The notes under the pieces are model-generated. The model was given only the letters and a program-made list of their open reading frames with translations. It had not been told where the DNA came from and ran no database searches. Positions 40,525-48,822 of a DNA stretch of 64,000 bases are shown here, piece by piece. This stretch comes from Cytobacillus oceanisediminis (GTDB lineage: Bacteria > Bacillota > Bacilli > Bacillales > Cytobacillaceae): NCBI RefSeq assembly GCF_007830235.1, contig NZ_VLKI01000001.1, forward strand, positions 54,415 to 118,414, in the 5' to 3' direction. The stretch's first letter is position 1, and every line of letters begins with the position of its first letter. Both the position numbers and the translations under genes were made by a program.

Positions 40525-40989
40525 GCGTTAATCTGGAGTTAATGAAGACGATATTTTCTCTTCTTACTGCAAACGGTCGTTAATCCGGATTATTAATGAC
40601 CCTTTTTCCTCTTCTTCCTGCAAGATGGTCGTTAATCCGGATTATTAACGACCCTTTTTCCTCTTCTGCCTACAATATGGTCGTTAATCCGGATTATTAA
40701 CGACCCTTTTTCCTCTTCTGCCTACAATATGGTCGTTAATCCGGATTATTAACGACCCTTTTTCCTCTTCTGCCTGCAAGATGGTCGTTAATCCGGATTA
40801 TTAACGACCCTTTTTCCTCTTCTTCCTGCAAGATGGTCGTTAATCCGATTATTAACGACCATTTCTCCCCCTCTGCCCCAAATAACGTCGTTAATCGGCG
40901 CTATTAACGACCCTTTTTCCTCCTCTGCCTGCAAGATCGTCGTTAATCCGGATTATTAACGACCCTTTTTCCTCTTCTTTCTGCAAGAT
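40525..40989. repeat. Tandem array of 52-bp terminator-like palindromic units (8 full, 1 degenerate)
   Basis: Units begin GGTCGTTAAT or CGTCGTTAAT at 40575, 40627, 40679, 40731, 40783, 40835, 40886 and 40938 (spacing 52, 52, 52, 52, 52, 51, 52), with a degenerate unit at 40525. Each has arms GTCGTTAAT / ATTAACGAC around a 7-8 nt loop followed by CCTTTTTCCTC and a semi-conserved tail ending GCAAGAT or ACAATAT. On the plus strand each unit resembles a weak intrinsic terminator. The array fills the region upstream of the formate dehydrogenase operon; 40990-41203 holds only AT-rich sequence. Confidence 0.9.
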
Positions 40990-41203
40990 AGGGTTTTTAC
41001 CGATCACCAGTCTTGCCTAGGGACACTCTCTGCTCCTAAAATCGCCATCATAACTCTTTGTTCACAATTCCAGATACCTACTCTCTACAAAAAAACAATT
41101 TCCGCCCCCTTCCCCTCCTCAGCCAAATCCGGGAAATCTGTTATACATTTTCCACTTTTAGCAAATACTTTTTTGTAAGGTACTTTTGATTGGGTGGTGT
41201 CGT

Positions 41204-44194
41204 ATGGGCGAGGAAAGGTTTACTTTTTATATCGATGATAAGGAGATTGAGGCTCGGACGGGGCAATCGATTTTTGAAGCCGCGCGGGAGTTTAATCATT
41301 TTTTGCCGGGGATTTGTTCGACTCAGCCTGATTTGGGGGTTGGGGTGATTCAGACCTGTGATACGTGTTATGTGGAAATTAATGGTGAGCTGAAACGCTC
41401 GTGTGCTACGCCCGCAGAACCGAATATGAAGGTGAGCTCTGTTTCCGAGCTGGCGAAGGAAGCCCAGCTTGAGGGTATGTCCCGCATTTTAAAAAACCAT
41501 GAGCTTTATTGTACGGTTTGCGACAATAATAATGGCAACTGTGTGGTACATAATACGGCGGAGCATTTTCAGATTGAGCATCAGAAGTATGAGTTTAAAC
41601 CAAAGCCATATCCACAGGATAATTCGCATCCCTTTTACCGGTATGAGCCGGATCAGTGTATTCTTTGCGGGCTTTGTGTGGAGGCCTGCCAGGATCTGCA
41701 GGTCAGCGAAGTGCTGAGCATCGCCTGGGACCGTGAGCAGCCGCGCGTCATTTGGGATAATGATGTTCCAATTAATGAATCTTCCTGCGTTTCGTGCGGT
41801 CATTGTGTGACGGTATGTCCTTGTAATGCATTGATGGAAAAATCCATGCTCGGCAAGGCGGGCTACTTAACCAATATTCCTAAGCCGCTTCTTGAGCCAA
41901 TGATTGATTTGACGAAAGAAGTCGAGCCCGGATATAAGGAAATTTTTGCGATTTCCAATGTGGAAGCGGCGATGCGGGAAGAGCGGATTGAGCGGACAAA
42001 GACCGTCTGTACTTATTGTGGAGTCGGATGCAGCTTCGAGGTTTGGACGAAGGACCGGGAAATTTTAAAAATTCAGCCGCAGCCTGATGCCCCCGTGAAT
42101 GGCATTTCCACTTGTGTAAAAGGAAAGTTTGGCTGGAGCTTTGTGAACAGCAAAGAGCGTTTAACCAAACCTCTAATCAGAAAAGGCGAGAAATTTTATG
42201 AAGCGACATGGGAAGAGGCCCTGTCTCTTATTGCAGAAAAATTCCTCAAGATTAAAGAAGAAGATGGTGCAAATGCACTCGGGTTTATTGCGTCCTCAAA
42301 ATGTTCAAACGAGGAAAACTATCTATTCCAGAAACTGGCCCGATCTGTTTTTAAAACAAATAATATCGATAACTGTTCAAGATACTGCCAGACGCCTGCA
42401 TCCATGGGGCTTATTCGTACAGTGGGCATCGGCGGCGATTCAGGAACGATGAAGGATATCGCAAGCTCTGAGTTAATTATCGTAGTTGGTGCCAACCCGG
42501 CCGAATCCCACCCTGTTCTGGCAACCAGGATTAAACGCGCTAACAAACTGGCAGATCAAAAACTGATTGTGGCGGATCTTCGGAAAAATGATCTGGCAGA
42601 CAGAGCGGATTTGCACATCCATCCAAAGCCGGGAACGGATCTGGTATGGCTTTCTGCGGTAACCAGATATATCGTTGACCAGGGTTGGGAAGACCGCGAG
42701 TTCCTCCATAACCGCGTAAACCATGTGGATGAATATATCAAGTCTCTTGATAAATTCACCCTTGAGTATGCAGAAGAAGTTACCGGGATATCAAAGGATT
42801 CCTTAATCACGATCGCAACCATGATCCATGAGTCCAAAGGAACCTGTATATTATGGGCAATGGGCGTTACGCAGCATTTGGGCGGCACGGATACAAGTAC
42901 AGCGATTGCCAATCTGCTATTAATTACAGGCAATTTTGCAAAACCTGGCGCTGGTGCATATCCTCTTCGCGGCCATAATAACGTTCAGGGAGCAAGTGAT
43001 TTTGGAACGATGCCATCATGGCTTCCTGGATATCAGCCAATTGAAAATGATGAAATCCGCAGCCGTTTTGAAAAAGCGTGGGGAACGGACCTTCATAAGA
43101 AGCCTGGTTTGAATAATCATCAAATCGTTGAAGCGATACAGGCAGGAAAAGTAAAAGGAATGTACCTATTTGGCGAGGAAATGGGCTTGGTTGATTCCAA
43201 TATCAACTATGTCCATGAGGCGTTTGAAAAACTTGAATTCTTTGTCGTGCAGGATATTTTCTTCTCAAAAACGGCCCAATTTGCAGATGTTGTTCTTCCT
43301 GCAGCTCCAAGCCTTGAGAAAGACGGTACGTTTACGAATACAGAACGGCGCATCCAAAGATTTTACAAGGTTTTTGAGCCGCTGGGTGACAGCAAACCGG
43401 ATTGGCAAATTTTCCAGGAGCTTGCTAATAAACTGGGAGCCAGCTGGAATTATAAAGACCCGAGCGAAATTATGGATGAAGCCGCAATGCTAACCCCTTC
43501 ATTTGCCGGGGTTAACTACAAGCGTTTGGAAAATTGGGAGAGCTTAGTGTGGCCGGTGGCTGCCGATGGAACAGATACGCCACTGCTCTTTACTGACAAG
43601 TTCGGCTTCCCTGACGGAAAAGCGCGCCTCATAACAGTGGATTGGACACCTCCATTCACAGCTGGCGAGGAGTACGATCTTCACCTGAACAATGGACGGA
43701 TCCTTGAGCATTTCCATGAAGGCAATATGACTTATCAATCTGAAGGCATTTCCTATAAAGTGCCGGAGCTTTGGCTTGAAGTATCACCGGAGCTTGCTGA
43801 GGAAAAAAATATTCAAACAGGCAGCCTAGTCCGTCTGACCTCCCCTTACGGCCATGTCAAAGTAAAAGTTTGGGTGACAGATCAGGTTAAAGGCAAGGAA
43901 CTCTATTTGCCAATGCATACAACCGAAGGAATAGGTGCCGTCAACAAGCTGACAAGCAGCTATCATGACAAGATCACCCATACACCGAACTACAAAGAAA
44001 TGCAGGTAAAAATGGAAGTGCTTGAACGGGATGGCGATTCCCCGCTTCCGCATCACAATTTCCGCTTTGGCAACCCTCAGCCGCATATTGGAGTTGAGAC
44101 GGAGAAAAAATGGATTCGTGATGATTTTACCTCCATTCCAGAAATGCTGAAAAGGGAGGGTCTCTACGATGGCAAAAGCGATCAAGCAAATTGA
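41204..44194 (+). CDS. fdhF: Formate dehydrogenase, molybdopterin-containing large subunit
   Basis: Oxidises formate to CO2. The protein has 996 residues. Domains in order: an N-terminal [2Fe-2S] ferredoxin-like domain (LPGICSTQPDLGVGVIQTC and CDTCYVE), Cys-His and two [4Fe-4S] sites (CILCGLCVEACQ and CVSCGHCVTVCP), a further [4Fe-4S] at the start of the catalytic domain (CTYCGVGCSFE), then the bis-MGD molybdenum domain. The Mo ligand is Cys395 in NCSRYCQTPAS, not selenocysteine. The C-terminal molydopterin-binding domain follows. The frame opens with TTG at 41186, but GGGTGG then places the ATG at 41204. It overlaps the DUF1641 gene by 26 nt. Confidence 0.93.
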   Translation: MGEERFTFYIDDKEIEARTGQSIFEAAREFNHFLPGICSTQPDLGVGVIQTCDTCYVEINGELKRSCATPAEPNMKVSSVSELAKEAQLEGMSRILKNHELYCTVCDNNNGNCVVHNTAEHFQIEHQKYEFKPKPYPQDNSHPFYRYEPDQCILCGLCVEACQDLQVSEVLSIAWDREQPRVIWDNDVPINESSCVSCGHCVTVCPCNALMEKSMLGKAGYLTNIPKPLLEPMIDLTKEVEPGYKEIFAISNVEAAMREERIERTKTVCTYCGVGCSFEVWTKDREILKIQPQPDAPVNGISTCVKGKFGWSFVNSKERLTKPLIRKGEKFYEATWEEALSLIAEKFLKIKEEDGANALGFIASSKCSNEENYLFQKLARSVFKTNNIDNCSRYCQTPASMGLIRTVGIGGDSGTMKDIASSELIIVVGANPAESHPVLATRIKRANKLADQKLIVADLRKNDLADRADLHIHPKPGTDLVWLSAVTRYIVDQGWEDREFLHNRVNHVDEYIKSLDKFTLEYAEEVTGISKDSLITIATMIHESKGTCILWAMGVTQHLGGTDTSTAIANLLLITGNFAKPGAGAYPLRGHNNVQGASDFGTMPSWLPGYQPIENDEIRSRFEKAWGTDLHKKPGLNNHQIVEAIQAGKVKGMYLFGEEMGLVDSNINYVHEAFEKLEFFVVQDIFFSKTAQFADVVLPAAPSLEKDGTFTNTERRIQRFYKVFEPLGDSKPDWQIFQELANKLGASWNYKDPSEIMDEAAMLTPSFAGVNYKRLENWESLVWPVAADGTDTPLLFTDKFGFPDGKARLITVDWTPPFTAGEEYDLHLNNGRILEHFHEGNMTYQSEGISYKVPELWLEVSPELAEEKNIQTGSLVRLTSPYGHVKVKVWVTDQVKGKELYLPMHTTEGIGAVNKLTSSYHDKITHTPNYKEMQVKMEVLERDGDSPLPHHNFRFGNPQPHIGVETEKKWIRDDFTSIPEMLKREGLYDGKSDQAN

Positions 44195-44675
44195 GCTGGT
44201 TCAGCCATCAGCTCAGGAGGAACAGGCACAGGATTTAGCCGCACTTTTGGAGCAGCTTGCCGAAAATCGTGAAGCAATCTCAAGCGCCATTGATATCATC
44301 AGCCAGCTTCAAAAGGCAGGGATACTCGATATCATCCAGGGCTTTTTGCATTCGAAGGAAAAAGTGGCTGCTATCGCTATTGAGCAGGTAAACCAGCCCA
44401 ATATGCACAACATTATCCGAAATGGGTTTAACACAGTCGACTTCCTTGGTTCTCTCGATCCACAGGAGATGAATATCATGATGAGCGCAGTTACGAAAGG
44501 CCTGGATGAGTCTGCCGATGTCATGAAGAAAAACGAAAAACGCAGCATATGGGGACTTATGAGAGCGCTGCGGGACCCTGATACCAATTTGGCGATTCAT
44601 TCAATGCTCGGTTTTCTCAAGGGGATGGGCAAGGAAATGGGCAAAGAGCATACACATTATAAAACAGGAGAGTGA
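44169..44675 (+). CDS. DUF1641 protein, formate dehydrogenase partner (YrhD/YjgD-like)
   Basis: Helical protein of 168 residues, the DUF1641 partner regularly encoded after Bacillus formate dehydrogenase large subunits (YrhE-YrhD, YjgC-YjgD). The DUF1641 core is around GFNTVDFLGSLDPQEM and GLMRALRDPDTNLAIHSML near the C-terminus. The ATG at 44169 sits inside the end of fdhF behind AAGGGAGGG, so translation is coupled. It probably assembles with, or stabilises, the dehydrogenase; a precise role has not been shown to my knowledge. Confidence 0.85.
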   Translation: MAKAIKQIELVQPSAQEEQAQDLAALLEQLAENREAISSAIDIISQLQKAGILDIIQGFLHSKEKVAAIAIEQVNQPNMHNIIRNGFNTVDFLGSLDPQEMNIMMSAVTKGLDESADVMKKNEKRSIWGLMRALRDPDTNLAIHSMLGFLKGMGKEMGKEHTHYKTGE

Positions 44676-44899
44676 ATGCTGCCTTGATTACACGGATAAT
44701 ATCAATTGAAAATATGGATAAAGGTGACGAAGAAAGATTAAATCAGGCATTGAATGATGTATGGGGTGTCCGCAAAGTAAAGCTGAATCCCAAGAATGGC
44801 GAAGCGGTTATCTCCTTTGATGAAGACGCTGCTTCCTTTATGGATTTTGAGCAGGCAATAAAAGATTGCGGTTATAACATTCTTTCAGCTGATCAATAA
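44672..44899 (+). CDS. Small HMA-fold-like protein without metal-binding cysteines
   Basis: Protein of 71-75 residues with the beta-alpha-beta pattern of heavy-metal-associated domains (ITRIISIENM, GVRKVKLNPKNGEAVISF, FEQAIKDCGYNIL). The CxxC metal loop is replaced by NMDKGDEE, so copper-type binding is not expected. The start is either GTG at 44672, overlapping the DUF1641 stop codon, or TTG at 44684; neither has an ideal ribosome binding site. It is part of the formate dehydrogenase operon. A similar cysteine-free HMA-like protein is at 61.3 kb. Confidence 0.7.
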   Translation: MNAALITRIISIENMDKGDEERLNQALNDVWGVRKVKLNPKNGEAVISFDEDAASFMDFEQAIKDCGYNILSADQ

Positions 44900-44940
44900 G
44901 GACCAGACGAATAGGATCTTTACCCTAAGGAGGAGTTCAT

Positions 44941-45069
44941 TTGGCAAGAGTATGTGAAATCTGCGGCCGCAGGGATGAGAATGAAGAAGAAGAGTATAGC
45001 TTTGATATTTTGGATGTGTGTCCTGATTGTACCAATGACCGAATTCATCCTTTGACTCTCGGAAATTGA
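44941..45069 (+). CDS. Small zinc-ribbon protein of the formate dehydrogenase operon, 42 residues
   Basis: Frame MARVCEICGRRDENEE to DVCPDCTNDRIHPLTLGN with Cys pairs CEIC and CPDC. The start is TTG at 44941, directly behind CTAAGGAGGAGTTCAT, a very strong ribosome binding site. It ends the fdhF-DUF1641-HMA series, about 150 bp before a plus-strand terminator. Function unknown; the strong translation signal and operon position suggest a real accessory factor. Confidence 0.8.
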   Translation: MARVCEICGRRDENEEEEYSFDILDVCPDCTNDRIHPLTLGN

Positions 45070-45221
45070 AAACGGGAATAAGGGATAAATAGTCGCCCGT
45101 ATTAAATTCAAATTTGTTAAAAGTAGCAAGTGGAATCACTTATCTGGCATTCCGCCAAGTTTAAAGGTTATATGCGGTTTTTAATATCAATATTCAGTTT
45201 ATTCCAAAACGCAAAACATCT

Positions 45222-45263
45222 GCCCCTTTCCCCTGCTTTTCGGGAAAGGGGCTTACCTTTTTT
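45222..45263 (+). terminator. Terminator of the formate dehydrogenase operon
   Basis: Stem GCCCCTTTCCC / GGGAAAGGGGC with a 9-nt loop, then TTACC and TTTTTTT. Confidence 0.8.
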
Positions 45264-45270
45264 ACAGAAA

Positions 45271-45305
45271 AAAGGCTCTTGCCAGTTAACCCGGCAGGAG
45301 TCTTT
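45271..45305 (-). terminator. Terminator of the OFA-family transporter gene
   Basis: Minus-strand stem AAAGACTCCTGCC / GGCAAGAGCCTTT followed by a T-run, directly after the stop codon. Confidence 0.8.
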
Positions 45306-45308
45306 CTT

Positions 45309-46574
45309 TTATTCTGTGACAAGCTGCTGGCTTGTCCTTTTTTGTTTTTTGGTTGCTCTGATTTTTTTGATGTCTCGCTTCATTAGCAGTGAAACAATGA
45401 AGCCAATTGCTAGCATGGTTCCGAATACATAGAATGTGACGGTGTAGCTTTGGGTTGCTTCATAAATATTGGATACAAGCATGGGGCCTACGACACCGGC
45501 GATGGACCAGGATGTCAGAAGGTAGCCATGGATGGCGCCAAGCTGTTTGGTTCCGAATAGGTCGCCGATAAAGGCAGGAAGTGATGCAAATCCTCCTCCA
45601 TAGCATGAAACGATAATGTAGAGGAAAACGGAAAAGACAAATGAGTTTGTGATAAACGGAAGTATGAAGAATGCTGCAACCTGGATCAGGAAGAAGGTCA
45701 TGTATGTATTGCCTCTTCCGATATAATCGGATGCGGATGCCCATCCAATTCTTCCTCCGCCGTTAAAGAGTCCCATAATGCCGACGATGCTTGCCGCGGT
45801 GATGGCACTGGCACCGGTGATTTCCTGGGCCATTGGTGCGGCAACCGATAAAATCATGATCCCTGCTGAGATGTTAATGAACATCATAATCCATAGAAGC
45901 CAGAAGCGTTTTGTTTTGATGGCTTCATTGGCAGTCAGCTGGGCAAGGTCCGCTTTTACCGAACGTTCTTCGTTCTTTTCTTCCATTCCTTCCGGCTTCC
46001 ATCCTTCAGCCGGTTTCGCGATATAAAGCGCCCCTGCAATCATAAGGATAAAATAGCTAATTCCCAGGATGTAAAAAGTTGTTGGAATGGATGTAGCAAT
46101 CATCAATCTGCTTGCGATTGGACTTGTAATAAGAGCTCCTGCACCAAACCCCATTACAGCCATTCCAGTCGCAAGTCCCCTTCTGTCTGGGAACCACTTT
46201 ACCAATGTGGATACAGGTGCAATATAGCCGAAGCCTAGTCCTAAACCTCCGACGGCACCAAAGAAGATCAGAAATAGAATGTAATTTTCCATTTGTACGG
46301 CGAAACCTGCTCCAACTGTTCCGATTCCGAAGAATACCGCGGCAATCATCGCAGACTTTCTTGGTCCATTTTTTTCAACAAACCGCCCAAAAAAGGCAGC
46401 GGCAACACCAAGAATGAATATGGCAATCGTGAATGCCAGGGAAACATCAGTTTTTTCCCATCCCAACGCTTCCTTTAATGGATTCTGATAAACACTGTAC
46501 GCATACACGGATCCAATGGATAGATGAATGGCGACAGCTGAAAGGGCAATCAGCCATCTATTCTTGTTAGCCAT
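45309..46574 (-). CDS. OFA (oxalate/formate antiporter) family MFS transporter
   Basis: Twelve-helix MFS protein of 421 residues of the OFA branch (HLSIGSVYAYSVYQNPL in helix 1; GRFVEKNGPRKSAMI after helix 2; GYIAPVSTLVKWFPDRRGLA in helix 4-5). The frame begins at 46592, but AGAAAGGGGTTACGT puts the start at ATG 46574. It is convergent with the formate dehydrogenase operon, and exchange or import of formate or another small carboxylate would fit that context. The family also includes lactate- and pyruvate-linked members, so formate is a guess. Confidence 0.85.
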   Translation of the reverse strand: MANKNRWLIALSAVAIHLSIGSVYAYSVYQNPLKEALGWEKTDVSLAFTIAIFILGVAAAFFGRFVEKNGPRKSAMIAAVFFGIGTVGAGFAVQMENYILFLIFFGAVGGLGLGFGYIAPVSTLVKWFPDRRGLATGMAVMGFGAGALITSPIASRLMIATSIPTTFYILGISYFILMIAGALYIAKPAEGWKPEGMEEKNEERSVKADLAQLTANEAIKTKRFWLLWIMMFINISAGIMILSVAAPMAQEITGASAITAASIVGIMGLFNGGGRIGWASASDYIGRGNTYMTFFLIQVAAFFILPFITNSFVFSVFLYIIVSCYGGGFASLPAFIGDLFGTKQLGAIHGYLLTSWSIAGVVGPMLVSNIYEATQSYTVTFYVFGTMLAIGFIVSLLMKRDIKKIRATKKQKRTSQQLVTE

Positions 46575-46650
46575 ACGTAACCCCTTTCTCATATATTGTT
46601 TTATTATCCCCCGAAAAAGGAATAAGCTTAATGTTACTTTTTACCTTCCC

Positions 46651-46690
46651 AAAAAAGCCTGTCTCTAATCCTTTTAGAGACAGGCTTTTT
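46651..46690 (-). terminator. Terminator of the SAS-TetR operon
   Basis: AAAAAAGCCTGTCTCTAA and TTAGAGACAGGCTTTTT around a short loop; long perfect stem that can act on both strands. Confidence 0.9.
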
Positions 46691-46696
46691 GTAAAA

Positions 46697-47305
46697 TCAC
46701 CTTGAAAGAAAACCTTTTTTTAATAAATGGATTTCCGTTTTATAATTATTTAGGGCTTCTTCAAAGGATAATTCTCCTGCAAATTTTTTCACGAAATTAT
46801 GAAAAGTGACGGAAGAGATAATTTGCATCATATGAAAAAGTTCGTTTTCGTCTTTCACATTGAGGTTTTCGTGGTTGATCAGTTTGCTGATTTTTTTAAA
46901 ATCTTCGTTGAGATCCGTTTCGCCAAAGCTTCTGGCAAAAACATTTTCAATGCGGTGCGTCATGTTTAGAAACAGATTTCGCAAAAACTGCAGGTTTTCT
47001 TTTTCTTCCGAAATGATGCTTTGGTAAAATTCGATCATCGCTTCGAAAATGTCACCGTTATTATTTTTTAGCGTGTCTACAAAATGGCTTTTGTACGAAG
47101 CAACATGGTTATTTAATAAGAAGAAAAAGGCATCTTCTTTGTCTTCAAAATATTGATAAAAGCTCCCTCGCGGAATTTTTGCATCTTTAATGATATTGGA
47201 AATCGAAGCCTGATAAAGCGGGACACGGGCAAATTCCTTTTTGGCTGCGCATATTAATGTTTTCCTCTTATCATCAGGCAAATTAAAAAAAGTGATCTTG
47301 GGCAT
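46697..47305 (-). CDS. TetR/AcrR family regulator
   Basis: Regulator of 202 residues: helix-turn-helix in YQASISNIIKDAKIPRGSFYQYF and a ligand domain of about 140 residues rich in aromatic and acidic positions. It is the last gene of a compact three-gene operon (alarmone synthetase, small membrane protein, TetR; gaps of 13-14 nt). Three TGACAnnnTGTCA-type palindromes upstream of the operon are its probable targets, so it may control both this operon and the divergent MFS gene. Confidence 0.85.
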   Translation of the reverse strand: MPKITFFNLPDDKRKTLICAAKKEFARVPLYQASISNIIKDAKIPRGSFYQYFEDKEDAFFFLLNNHVASYKSHFVDTLKNNNGDIFEAMIEFYQSIISEEKENLQFLRNLFLNMTHRIENVFARSFGETDLNEDFKKISKLINHENLNVKDENELFHMMQIISSVTFHNFVKKFAGELSFEEALNNYKTEIHLLKKGFLSR

Positions 47306-47318
47306 GTATCGTGCCTCC

Positions 47319-47744
47319 TTACGGCCAAACTCTTTTTTCCTCTTTCAAGAACTGGATAAAATAGGGGATCGCTTTCCGAGGTTGTTCATTGATGAGTGCC
47401 TGATATCTTGACTTCAGATGATCAGGTGCCCATTGGCTTTTATTAATCCTTTCCTTTATATACCCAGTACTTATTTTTTGAATTTCCTGCTGCTGGTGCT
47501 TCCCCTCTTTAGAAAGCGCGAAACCCAGCGCCCCCATAATGGCATACATGAGGATGGCCAGCGGCGAGGTTTCCTGGTCAGGCATGGCAAAAAACAATGT
47601 CATTAAATTGATTAGCGATAGGATGATTAATGGCGTAGACCAAAAAATATATCTGGCTGCTTTTTTTGTGAACGGTGAAACTTTTTCTTCCAGCTGTTCA
47701 AGCTCTCTTTTTATAAAGTTCGGCATGTCAGTCCATATTTGCAT
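47319..47744 (-). CDS. Small membrane protein of unknown function (YwnF/DUF5392-like)
   Basis: Protein of 141 residues with two membrane segments (about residues 32-52, FWSTPLIILSLINLMTLFFA; and 61-78, LAILMYAIMGALGFALS), a charged N-terminus and a basic C-terminal tail. Layout and length resemble B. subtilis YwnF (DUF5392), but I hold that match loosely. A good AAAGGAGAGC ribosome binding site precedes the ATG at 47744. It lies between the alarmone synthetase and TetR genes. Confidence 0.65.
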   Translation of the reverse strand: MQIWTDMPNFIKRELEQLEEKVSPFTKKAARYIFWSTPLIILSLINLMTLFFAMPDQETSPLAILMYAIMGALGFALSKEGKHQQQEIQKISTGYIKERINKSQWAPDHLKSRYQALINEQPRKAIPYFIQFLKEEKRVWP

Positions 47745-47758
47745 GCAACTGCTCTCCT

Positions 47759-48493
47759 TTATATTTTGTTAAATTTATTCGTTACTAAAATCTGTAAGGT
47801 CTCATGTTGGAAGGGAGTTTGTGAATTAGATTCTTCTTCCGCTGCAAGCTCCTTCAGCTGTATCATTTCTTTATGGATCGTCTCCATTTTCCGATCGAGG
47901 CGTGCGGCAGTATCGGCAGCCTCTTTCAGCTCATTCACTATTCTTTGCGGGATTTCCTTATTGTACTTATAGTAAATCTTGTGTTCCAGGCTGGCCCAGA
48001 AATCCATGGCGATTGTGCGGATCTGGATTTCAACAGGAACCAGCTCTTCTCTGTCTGACATAAAAATCGGAATCTGGACAATCAGATGCAGGCTTTGATA
48101 TCCATTTGGCTTTGGATGCTGGATATAATCCCTGCATTCCAGAACAGTGATATCCTTTTGGCTTTCAAGCATATTTTTGATTTCGTAAATATCGGAAACA
48201 AAGGAACATGTGATGCGTACTCCTGCGATATCCCTGATATTTCGCTGGATGGAATCAATGGAAATCTCCAAGCCTTTTCTCTGCAGTTTGTTTAATAAGC
48301 TTTCCGGGGACTTCACACGGGATTTCACATGTTCGATCGGGTTATAGTCGTGTACGTACTGAAATTCCTCTTTTAAAATGTTTATTTTCGTATTGATTTC
48401 CTTAAGAGCAAATTTGTAGGACATCATAAATCGCACTAAATCTGTCCTTAGTGTTTTCATCATATGGTAATGATCTGGTGTTTTTGTAACCAT
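47759..48493 (-). CDS. Small alarmone synthetase (GTP pyrophosphokinase, YwaC/YjbM-like)
   Basis: Synthesises (p)ppGpp from GTP/GDP and ATP. The protein has 244 residues, containing only the RelA/SpoT synthetase domain: HVKSRVKSPESLLNKLQRKG, DIAGVRITCSFVSDIYEI, RDYIQHPKPNGYQSLHLI and VEIQIRTIAMDFWASLEHKI. There is no hydrolase, TGS or ACT domain, so it is a small alarmone synthetase. The frame opens at 48565, but AAAGGAGTCTTT puts the ATG at 48493. It heads an operon with its own TetR regulator, so transcription, not ribosome stalling, probably controls it. Confidence 0.9.
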   Translation of the reverse strand: MVTKTPDHYHMMKTLRTDLVRFMMSYKFALKEINTKINILKEEFQYVHDYNPIEHVKSRVKSPESLLNKLQRKGLEISIDSIQRNIRDIAGVRITCSFVSDIYEIKNMLESQKDITVLECRDYIQHPKPNGYQSLHLIVQIPIFMSDREELVPVEIQIRTIAMDFWASLEHKIYYKYNKEIPQRIVNELKEAADTAARLDRKMETIHKEMIQLKELAAEEESNSQTPFQHETLQILVTNKFNKI

Positions 48494-48635
48494 AAAGACT
48501 CCTTTATATTTTTGCCGTATTTTTAATTTGTCCGGAAATGGCTGGCCTTTTGCATAGGGAAGCATTTACTCCCTGCTTCTGCAATTTCATTACCAGCGCT
48601 TGTATTTTTGACTGATTCAAAGCTTTCACCTCGAT

Positions 48636-48712
48636 ATGACACAGTGTCATCTCTATACCTGGATTGTATATGACATATTGTCATACGTCAATCGAATATG
48701 ACAATATGTCAC
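48636..48712. promoter_or_regulatory. Three TGACA-TGTCA palindromes between divergent genes
   Basis: ATGACACAGTGTCAT (48636-48650, perfect 7+1+7), ATGACATATTGTCAT (48670-48684) and ATGACAATATGTCAC (48698-48712) share TGACA-N3/5-TGTCA symmetry. Centres are 34 and 28 bp apart. They lie between the alarmone synthetase operon and the divergent YbfB-like MFS gene. The TetR protein at 46.7 kb is the likely binder. The rest of the intergenic region is AT-rich. Confidence 0.75.
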
Positions 48713-48822
48713 AAAATATACTTAAATGCCTTTCTATAGGAAATGAAATTCAAAATTATTTAATTATTTTGTAAATATGTTACAATTAAAGTAATTCCAT
48801 CACCACTTTAAAGGAGAAAAAA

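Noticed and set aside
40525..40989. CRISPR array
   Set aside because: The 52-bp periodicity looks CRISPR-like, but the between-palindrome segments are nearly identical, not unique, and no cas genes are present.
42371..42400. Selenocysteine in formate dehydrogenase
   Set aside because: The Mo-ligand codon is TGC (Cys) and there is no in-frame TGA.
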